Shown piece after piece: positions 1-4,035 of a stretch of 5,018 bases of DNA; the first letter of the stretch is position 1, and every line of letters starts with the position of its first letter. A model generated the notes under the pieces. The model saw nothing but the letters and a program-made list of their open reading frames with translations, made no database searches and was not told where the DNA came from. A program made the position numbers and the translations under genes. Origin of the DNA: CAYLMM01 sp964646035 (lineage in GTDB: Bacteria > Krumholzibacteriota > Krumholzibacteriia > LZORAL124-64-63); contig CAZYDJ010000162.1 of assembly GCA_964646035.1 (NCBI GenBank), forward strand, positions 1 to 5,018. Direction: 5' to 3'.

Positions 1-57
1 CCGGCGATTGACGTCCGGCCCAGCCCCTGGGGCCGGATCAAATCCATGTTCCGCTGA
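1..57 (+). CDS. 3' end of an unidentified gene ending in a WGRIKSMFR tail (partial)
   Basis: Reading frame 1 is open from the window edge to a TGA at 55-57 and gives the last 18 residues, ending SPWGRIKSMFR. Too little is left to name the protein. It is called a gene end because the last nine residues match the C-terminus of the next gene downstream (WGMVKAMYR, 595-621): W, G, K, M and R are identical, and I/V, S/A and F/Y are conservative changes. In both cases the stop comes directly after the Arg. By analogy with its neighbour it is probably the tail of another exported or surface protein; that is inference. Nothing can be said about its start, length or promoter. Confidence 0.6.
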   Translation, partial: PAIDVRPSPWGRIKSMFR

Positions 58-92
58 TCGGCACGGATTCATCACGGGAAGCTTCCTCCGGA

Positions 93-114
93 CAGGTTGA
101 AGATCCGCAACCTG
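93..114 (+). other. Short stem-loop after the upstream gene
   Basis: CAGGTTG (93-99) and CAACCTG (108-114) form a perfect 7-bp stem around an 8-nt loop, 36 nt after the TGA of the upstream gene. No T-run follows immediately; the T-rich stretch only begins near 137. It could be a weak terminator or an mRNA 3'-end structure for the upstream gene. The 10-nt palindrome GGAAGCTTCC at 77-86 lies just before it. Function is uncertain. Confidence 0.3.
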
Positions 115-143
115 ATCCTGATAAACCTGAATCAGATTGTTTA

Positions 144-173
144 TTGCTTATTCATTTTCTGTTTTGTTATAAT
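144..173 (+). promoter_or_regulatory. Sigma-70-type promoter with extended -10, driving the TSP3-repeat gene
   Basis: A perfect TATAAT lies at 168-173, preceded by TG at 165-166 with one base between, i.e. an exact extended -10 (TGTTATAAT). A weak -35, TTGCTT (144-149), sits 18 bp upstream; weak -35 boxes are common with extended -10 elements. The surrounding 120-175 is clearly AT-rich in an otherwise GC-rich window, as expected of a promoter. Transcription would start near 180, giving a leader of about 55 nt to the ATG at 235. This argues against starting the reading frame at the TTG codon at 97, which would lie upstream of the promoter. Confidence 0.65.
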
Positions 174-234
174 TGCCCCCACCTCAGAACCCGTGAGTCT
201 ATCTTCTACCTGTTTTTCCAGCGAAAGTGTGAAA

Positions 235-624
235 ATGATGCTCGTGTCGAAAAAACGGGAATTTCCCCTCAGGGAAATTGCCGTAATCGTATTGTCCTTG
301 CTGCTTGCGACCTTTGCCTGGGCAGCGGACGGAGACGGCGACGGAATCGATGACGAATTGGATAACTGTCCCTCGGTATCAAACTTGAACCAGGACGACA
401 TGGATAACGACGGCCACGGTGATCCCTGCGACAATTGCCCGGGGACATCGAATTTCGACCAGGCGGACGGCGACATGGACGGCCGCGGTGATCCCTGCGA
501 CAATTGCCCGGAGATACCAAATTACGACCAGGCGGACGACGACATGGACGGCACCGGGGACGCCTGCGAAAAAGCAGCAAATGATGAAATCCATTGGGGA
601 ATGGTCAAGGCCATGTACAGATGA
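235..624 (+). CDS. Small secreted protein with thrombospondin type 3 (calcium-binding) repeats and a WGMVKAMYR tail
   Basis: 129 aa from the ATG at 235. The frame is open further upstream (to a TTG at 97), but that part contains the promoter and does not look coding; ATG 235 places a good signal peptide at the N-terminus. Residues 1-30 have a positive n-region (KKREFPLR), a hydrophobic core (IAVIVLSLLLATF) and a cleavage site AWA|ADG. Mature residues 31-112 are Asp-rich thrombospondin type 3 repeats of the form DxDGxGDxCDNCPxxxNxDQaD, with a 23-residue period. In this family the acidic side chains bind calcium and the cysteines form disulfides. The last nine residues match the C-terminus of the preceding gene. 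The protein is tiny for its class: TSP3 arrays usually link larger extracellular domains, and here there is no catalytic or adhesive domain. It may be a truncated remnant, a small surface calcium-binding protein, or cargo for a C-terminal tag. The Shine-Dalgarno sequence is weak (GAAAGTGTGAAA). Confidence 0.8.
   Translation: MMLVSKKREFPLREIAVIVLSLLLATFAWAADGDGDGIDDELDNCPSVSNLNQDDMDNDGHGDPCDNCPGTSNFDQADGDMDGRGDPCDNCPEIPNYDQADDDMDGTGDACEKAANDEIHWGMVKAMYR
412..570 (+). repeat. Tandem 69-nt repeats encoding TSP3 units
   Basis: Positions 412-480 and 481-549 match at 62 of 69 bases by hand alignment; a third, more diverged copy begins at 550 and ends near 570. One unit encodes 23 residues. The segment covering GGTGATCCCTGCGACAATTG is identical in both full copies. 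The high DNA identity points to recent tandem duplication within the gene, or to gene conversion between repeats. Confidence 0.85.
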
Positions 625-635
625 TATGACCCCGG

Positions 636-648
636 GGCAGCGGCTGCC
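636..648 (+). other. Small hairpin just after the TSP3-repeat gene
   Basis: GGCAG / CTGCC around a CGG loop, 11 nt after the TGA of the TSP3-repeat gene. It has no following T-run, so it is at best a weak 3'-end structure. The bases around it (625-735) contain no convincing reading frame. Confidence 0.25.
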
Positions 649-747
649 GCAAGCTTCCGGTCAAGCGGGTAGCGGCTGAATAATACATAGGCGAGCTTCC
701 GCCGCTGAAATCTCCGGTGGACCGGCGAGGGTATCTCCGCGAACCGT

Positions 748-779
748 GTCCGGGCTCAATCGATCCAATGAGCCCGGAC
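748..779. terminator. Stem-loop between convergent genes
   Basis: GTCCGGGCTCA (748-758) and TGAGCCCGGAC (769-779) are perfect 11-bp arms around a 10-nt loop. The stem can extend outward as ACCG/CGGT with a 2-nt bulge. It lies between the convergent ends of the TSP3-repeat gene (stop 624) and the DUF1566 gene (stop 806, minus strand), so it could serve both. Neither strand has a T-run after the stem, so it may be a Rho-type or RNA-stabilising structure rather than a classical intrinsic terminator. A smaller hairpin, GTCTG/CAGAC (781-785/794-798), lies between it and the minus-strand stop. Confidence 0.5.
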
Positions 780-805
780 GGTCTGTACGACTTCAGACGG
801 AACCG

Positions 806-2119
806 CTAATCCTTCTCTCTGACCAACCGCACATAATTATAGATCCGAATAGCGTCGCCCTGGGGGCCGAGTCCGGTGGGGAATTCCGCGGGATCTCCCG
901 CCTTGGGATCGCTGCGCTGAGAGCCGGCTCCGTGCACGTCCACCCAGGAACCGTTCATATACCCCAGCGACCTTCCGAAGGCCACGTAGGCGCCGCTTTG
1001 ACCGCCCATGGCGTTCGCGTGGGTCGTGCCGCTCCAGTAGAAGGCGTAGTCTTCGGCGCCGGCCTCGTTGGTGATCGGCGTCGTGTCGAACACCGGATCG
1101 ATGGCAGCCGAACCGGTGGTTGCGGGCGACCTCGTGTAATCGACGATGCTCTGCAGCTCCTTGACGTTGGGCAGTCGCCAGTCGCTATGACCCAGGTATC
1201 CGGCGGCGTTCTGCGTTTCGACCCAGGCCAGGGCCTCTTCCCAGTTCAGCCCTCCGGGGACATCGACCCCACTGTCATCCTGCGCCCACATCAGGCCGGT
1301 TGCGTCGTCCGTAACCGTGCCGTCGCCGTTTTCGGCGAAGTCGTTGACGCCGTAATTCGTGTTGCCGCGAACGCATTGGACGAAGAAGGTCTTCTCACCC
1401 ATTCCCGGCATGAACATCCCGTACCCCTTGATCCGGCCATCGGCGAAGTTCACGCCGAACAGCAACTGCCCTTCCGCGGAGTCGCCGACGTAAAGCGTGC
1501 TCGATGCGTACTGGGAATCGATGACACGCTCGTTAGCGTCGGTGTTGCCGTAGACGAATTCGAAGGCGTCGGTGTCGATGAACGGCACTCCGCCGGCCGG
1601 AGCCTCCGGGGATACGTCCTCCCCACTGAAAATGATCAGGGAGTAAAGCTCCTTTATCGTCGGCAGGCGCCAGTCGTCGTAGCCGCCGAATTCCACCCCG
1701 TTCAGCGTGTCCGGATAGGCCTGGGCCTCGCTCCAGGTCAACTTGTCGTCCGGCGACACGAGAACGCCGTCACCGTCGGTATCGGGAGAGGCCATCCAGG
1801 TCAGGCCGGTAACCTCGTCGTAGACCGTCAACCCGTCGTCGCTCGCGACGTAGCTCGGCTGGGCGCCGTCATACTGGGCGTCCTGGCCGTGGAAGGGCTC
1901 ACCCGGGGCGGGAGCAGCCAACTCGCCCAGATCGTCGTAGCAAACGCTTTGATCGGTATCGACGATCACATAGGTGGCCGCGATTTCAGGCGGTGAGTCG
2001 TTGTCGCCGTCGTCGGCCACAGGCGAAGTGGAATCGTCCGAACAACCCATGGTCCCGGCCATGATGACGATCAGCAGAATCGCCGCCAGCCATCCTCCGG
2101 TTTTTTCGATTTTATTCAT
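806..2119 (-). CDS. Lipoprotein with two DUF1566 (Lcl C-terminal) domains
   Basis: 437 aa, starting at the ATG complementary to 2117-2119. AAGGA lies 7 nt upstream on the minus strand, which decides the start; the frame stays open far upstream, but that part overlaps the sigma-factor gene on the other strand and is not coding. Residues 1-26 form a lipoprotein signal: KTGGWLAAILLIVIMAG followed by TMGC, with Cys26 the likely lipidated residue. The next residue is Ser, so outer-membrane or surface placement is expected. A low-complexity linker (SDDSTSPVADDGDNDSPP) follows. Two DUF1566/Lcl domains come next, at about 97-252 and 268-434. Each opens with VTGLTW or ATGLMW, has a central (D/S)DWRLPxxKEL motif (149-158, 312-322) and ends FVQCVR or NYVRLVR. 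This C-type-lectin-related domain occurs in Legionella collagen-like protein Lcl and in many bacterial surface proteins, where it is linked to adhesion. The ligand is unknown. The gene is divergent from the sigma operon and ends facing the TSP3-repeat gene. Confidence 0.88.
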   Translation of the reverse strand: MNKIEKTGGWLAAILLIVIMAGTMGCSDDSTSPVADDGDNDSPPEIAATYVIVDTDQSVCYDDLGELAAPAPGEPFHGQDAQYDGAQPSYVASDDGLTVYDEVTGLTWMASPDTDGDGVLVSPDDKLTWSEAQAYPDTLNGVEFGGYDDWRLPTIKELYSLIIFSGEDVSPEAPAGGVPFIDTDAFEFVYGNTDANERVIDSQYASSTLYVGDSAEGQLLFGVNFADGRIKGYGMFMPGMGEKTFFVQCVRGNTNYGVNDFAENGDGTVTDDATGLMWAQDDSGVDVPGGLNWEEALAWVETQNAAGYLGHSDWRLPNVKELQSIVDYTRSPATTGSAAIDPVFDTTPITNEAGAEDYAFYWSGTTHANAMGGQSGAYVAFGRSLGYMNGSWVDVHGAGSQRSDPKAGDPAEFPTGLGPQGDAIRIYNYVRLVREKD

Positions 2120-2220
2120 GGTTCTTCCTTTGCTCCGGTGGGGCCGCCCCGATGGCGGTCTATCGATGCCCAGCCAAACCGGCAGGTTCGCGAATCCTTT
2201 CGGCTTTTTTCGGAACGTGG
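2120..2220 (-). promoter_or_regulatory. Structured 5' leader of the DUF1566 gene (possible cis-regulatory RNA)
   Basis: Read on the minus strand, the about 100 nt before the ATG can fold into two neighbouring elements. The distal one pairs AGCC-AAA with UUU-GGCU (2202-2205/2198-2200 with 2176-2178/2172-2175). It encloses a small GG(A)UU-CGCG-AACC hairpin and contains a CCGAAAGG segment. The proximal one is a GC hairpin, CCGCC-AUCGG-GGCGG (2158-2144), ending about 13 nt before the Shine-Dalgarno. Pieces such as GAAAGG, CGCGAACC, CCGG and GGCUGGGC faintly recall c-di-GMP-I (GEMM) riboswitches. The canonical GGGACGCAAAGCC core and its closing stem are absent, so no riboswitch class is assigned. 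A minus-strand promoter is not clear; TATAAG at 2252-2247 is a candidate -10 with a poor -35. Confidence 0.3.
2172..2210 (+). terminator. Possible plus-strand intrinsic terminator ahead of the sigma operon
   Basis: On the plus strand, AGCCAAA (2172-2178) pairs with TTT-c-GGCT (2198-2205), and an inner GGTT/AATCC hairpin closes the top. A run of six T (2205-2210) overlaps and follows the stem base. The shape is that of an intrinsic terminator placed just before the sigma-operon promoter, which would block transcription entering antisense through the DUF1566 gene. The stem has a 6-nt internal asymmetry and no plus-strand gene lies directly upstream, so the call is tentative. Confidence 0.3.
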
Positions 2221-2224
2221 TATT

Positions 2225-2253
2225 TTGACAGTCGGATCGGCCTCTGCTTATAT
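2225..2253 (+). promoter_or_regulatory. Sigma-70-type promoter of the sigma/anti-sigma operon
   Basis: A perfect -35 TTGACA (2225-2230) is followed after 17 bp by TTATAT (2248-2253), with TG one base upstream (2245-2246). TATATG at 18 bp is the alternative -10. Transcription would begin near 2260, leaving a leader of about 64 nt. This suggests the operon is transcribed by the housekeeping sigma factor. GGAAC at 2212-2216 resembles an ECF-type -35, but the nearest -10-like TCGGA is about three bases too close for the usual RpoE spacing, so autoregulation is not clearly visible. Confidence 0.55.
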
Positions 2254-2323
2254 GGACCAGCATCTTCAATTCCATTTTCCGAGAAAGGAATCCCCGGCCC
2301 AAGCGTAGGGCTGAAACGACAGC

Positions 2324-2881
2324 ATGACGGATCGAACCGACGACAGGCTGATGACCGACTACGTCGCGGGCGACGAGAACGCCATGCGAATACTCGTCGA
2401 GCGGTGGGAGCGCCGGGTCTTCGCCTTCCTGTTCCGCATGCTGGGCTCGTCGGAGGAGGCCGAGGACCTGTGTCAGGAATCTTTTATGAAGCTGATCCAA
2501 GCAACAAGCCGCTACCAGCCGGACGGCAAGTTCCAGAGTTGGCTGTTTCGCATCGCCGGCAACCAGGCCCGCAGCCGTCTGCGCCGGCGCAGGATCCTGC
2601 GCTGGCTGCCCCTGACCAACGACTACGACAACGCCCCGTCCGCGGCCCCGGACGCCCTCGACACCCTGGCCGTCCAGGATCAGCAGCGCGAAGTGCAGGA
2701 AGCCCTCGCCCGCCTGCCCGAACGCCAGCGCCAGGCCCTCGTGCTGAAGCAATTCCAGGAAATGAGTTATCAGGAGATCGCCGACGCCATGGGCAGCACG
2801 GTTCCGTCGGTGCAGATGCTGCTGCACCGGGCGATGACCGCGCTGCGCAGGGATCTCGCTTATCGGAGGGATGAATCATGA
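2324..2881 (+). CDS. ECF (RpoE-like) RNA polymerase sigma factor
   Basis: 185 aa, the usual ECF length. Region 2 spans about residues 12-90. It includes the conserved EEAEDLCQESFMKL helix (44-57), which contacts the -10 element, and the FQSWLFRIAGNQARSRLRRR segment (70-89). A variable linker (91-118) replaces region 3. Region 4.2 spans about 122-178: LPERQRQALVLKQF, then the helix-turn-helix MSYQEIADAMGSTVPSVQMLLHRA that reads the -35. Such factors direct RNA polymerase to envelope-stress or other signal-specific promoters. The stop overlaps the start of the anti-sigma gene in an ATGA arrangement, implying translational coupling and matched amounts of the two proteins. ATG 2324 is chosen because it gives a standard ECF N-terminus; its Shine-Dalgarno is weak (GCTGAAACGACAGC). 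A GCCC/GGGC mini-hairpin lies just upstream in the leader. The exact ECF group and target genes cannot be told from the sequence. Confidence 0.93.
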   Translation: MTDRTDDRLMTDYVAGDENAMRILVERWERRVFAFLFRMLGSSEEAEDLCQESFMKLIQATSRYQPDGKFQSWLFRIAGNQARSRLRRRRILRWLPLTNDYDNAPSAAPDALDTLAVQDQQREVQEALARLPERQRQALVLKQFQEMSYQEIADAMGSTVPSVQMLLHRAMTALRRDLAYRRDES

Positions 2882-3291
2882 CCGGAGAGAAGCATCCTGC
2901 CGGACACGTTCTGCAGGCCTACTTCGACGGCGAACTCGACGCGGCCGCCGTTGCCGAGGTTAAGACCCACTGCGAACAATGTCCGGTCTGCGAGGCTGAG
3001 TTGGCCGACCTGGGCCGGATCAACCGGATGCTCGCCGCCGTCCCGACGCCCGAGCTGCCGCGCTCGGTCTGGCGTCGCGTACGTCCCGGAAGCCGGCAGG
3101 AACCCCGGTTCAAGCCCGCTTTCGGGTTCGCCGCCTGTGCCGCGGGCATCGTGCTGGGCATTGTGCTGGGGCCTGTCCAGTTCGGAGCAGACAAGGCGAA
3201 CACCCCGGTGACGTGGTCCGAAACCGTGACGATCTGGGACGGCGGAGCATCGACTTCGCTGCTGGGCGTCTACCAATCCGCGCAGGACTAA
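2878..3291 (+). CDS. Zinc-finger anti-sigma factor, single-pass membrane protein
   Basis: 137 aa. The start overlaps the sigma-factor stop by 4 nt and has a strong GGAGGG Shine-Dalgarno 7 nt upstream (2865-2870). The N-terminal cytoplasmic part is a ZAS/zf-HC2 domain: HVLQAYFDGELD (10-21), then the zinc motif HxxxCxxC (H31, C35, C38), with His10 as the possible fourth ligand. Known members wrap around the sigma factor and release it on signal. A Pro/Arg-rich linker (56-80) leads to one hydrophobic segment, about residues 81-100 (FGFAACAAGIVLGIVLGPV). The C-terminal 37 residues would be periplasmic and are short and acidic/hydroxyl-rich (WSETVTIWDGGASTSLLGVYQ). That tail is too short for an obvious sensor domain, so signal input probably comes from a partner such as the next gene's product. 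Position, zinc motif and TM segment make the assignment secure; the signal is unknown. Confidence 0.9.
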   Translation: MTGEKHPAGHVLQAYFDGELDAAAVAEVKTHCEQCPVCEAELADLGRINRMLAAVPTPELPRSVWRRVRPGSRQEPRFKPAFGFAACAAGIVLGIVLGPVQFGADKANTPVTWSETVTIWDGGASTSLLGVYQSAQD

Positions 3292-3303
3292 GGAAGCAAG
3301 ACC

Positions 3304-3837
3304 ATGTCGAAATGGATCATCTATCTTCTGCTGGCTTTATCCCTTGGATTGAACGCGGGCATGATCGCCACGACCCTGGTCCATCGGACCGCCGGTCCTC
3401 ACGGAAGCCCTCCGCCCGGACCGGGCGGAGGCCCCGGCCATCAACCCGGACCGCCTCCCGACCCCGGACGCGTGGTGGAGGATCATCTGCGAGGGATGAC
3501 ACAGCATCTGGATCTGGATACCGATCAGCAGCAGGCAATCCGCCGCGTCCTGGAAACCCATGCCGCGGAGTTGACCACGCTGCAGGTAGCGGCCGAGGAA
3601 GCGGGTCGGATGCTGGCGGAAGCCTACGCCTTGCCGGAGTTCGATCCCGATGGATTCCTGCGGCTGACCGCCGAAGCGAGCACCGCTCGTTCCCGGCTGG
3701 ATTCCCTATCGGCCGTGATGCTGGTCGGTGAAGCCGCCGTACTCACTCCGGAGCAGCGCCTGAAATTCTCGACGATCGCTCCGACGATCCACAGCCAACC
3801 GCAGCGGCCGCCCGAAGGTGGGCCGCCGCCGCGGTAA
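3304..3837 (+). CDS. Membrane-anchored periplasmic Spy/CpxP/CnrX-like protein (heavy-metal sensor type)
   Basis: 177 aa, 12 nt after the anti-sigma stop, with AAGGA 9 nt before the ATG. Residues 3-26 form an uncleaved-looking N-terminal anchor (WIIYLLLALSLGLNAGMIATTLV). A Pro/Gly/His-rich linker follows (30-55). The rest is an all-helical periplasmic domain (56-160) with two LTxxQ-like motifs, LDLDTDQQQAI (69-79) and LTPEQRLKF (147-155), typical of the Spy/CpxP/Metal_resist superfamily. Those proteins act as periplasmic chaperones or, as in CnrX, as metal sensors controlling an anti-sigma/sigma pair. Seven histidines (27, 33, 46, 61, 68, 86, 163) and several Met are possible metal ligands, but no CnrX-like cluster can be assigned by eye. 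Sharing an operon with sigma and anti-sigma genes supports a sensor or modulator role. The C-terminus is Pro-rich (QRPPEGGPPPR). The family call is good; metal specificity is unknown. Confidence 0.78.
   Translation: MSKWIIYLLLALSLGLNAGMIATTLVHRTAGPHGSPPPGPGGGPGHQPGPPPDPGRVVEDHLRGMTQHLDLDTDQQQAIRRVLETHAAELTTLQVAAEEAGRMLAEAYALPEFDPDGFLRLTAEASTARSRLDSLSAVMLVGEAAVLTPEQRLKFSTIAPTIHSQPQRPPEGGPPPR
3409..3431 (+). other. Perfect GC inverted repeat inside the periplasmic-sensor gene
   Basis: CCTCCGCCCGG (3409-3419) and CCGGGCGGAGG (3421-3431) are exact inverted copies around one base. In RNA this gives at least a 9-bp all-G/C-rich stem with a GGACC loop, about 105 nt into the coding sequence. It encodes the Pro/Gly linker (PPPGPGGGP), whose CCN/GGN codons favour such symmetry by chance. 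A role in slowing translation or in mRNA processing is possible but unproven. Confidence 0.6.
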
Positions 3838-3983
3838 CGACGTCAGCGAGGAACTGAAACGCCGCCGGCATCACATCCGCCAAGTCATCGCCCTCGCGGC
3901 CAAACGTCTGCTCGCGCATACGAATGACACCGTCGAACAGTCGGCGCGGAGCGAGAGGGATACTCGTAAGATCCAAGACAGGG

Positions 3984-4015
3984 AAAAGGGCCACCCCGCT
4001 GAAGAGACGGCCCCT
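3984..4015. terminator. Intrinsic terminator shared by convergent genes
   Basis: On the minus strand AGGGGCC (4015-4009) pairs with GGCCCTT (3992-3986; one G-U pair), with a 16-nt loop and then TTTT (3987-3984). This is a textbook intrinsic terminator, 20-50 nt after the minus-strand stop at 4036. On the plus strand the same stem is followed by pyrimidine-rich TTCCTTTCTCT, so it may also end the sigma operon, whose last stop is at 3837. The intervening 3838-3983 shows no credible gene. Confidence 0.75.
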
Positions 4016-4035
4016 GTTCCTTTCTCTCGCCTTTC

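Noticed and set aside
97..234. N-terminal extension of the TSP3 protein from a TTG start
   Set aside because: The stretch is AT-rich, contains an extended -10 promoter, and would bury the signal peptide at residue 47.
746..1996. Long plus-strand open frame of 416 codons opposite the DUF1566 gene
   Set aside because: It has no domain resemblance and an Arg/Val/Gly-rich composition typical of the antisense of a GC-rich gene. The minus-strand frame has a lipoprotein signal, a Shine-Dalgarno and two recognisable domains.
2161..2220. Assignment of the leader as a c-di-GMP-I riboswitch
   Set aside because: Only scattered resemblance was found; the conserved GGGACGCAAAGCC core and the closing P1 stem are not present, so the class was not called.
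2120..2827. Upstream extension of the minus-strand DUF1566 frame to about 673 codons
   Set aside because: It overlaps the ECF sigma gene on the other strand and has no family resemblance. The internal ATG has a good Shine-Dalgarno and is followed directly by a lipoprotein signal peptide.
2152..2874. Plus-strand frame overlapping the sigma gene out of phase
   Set aside because: It is Arg/Pro/Gly-rich with no recognisable domain; the sigma frame explains the region fully.
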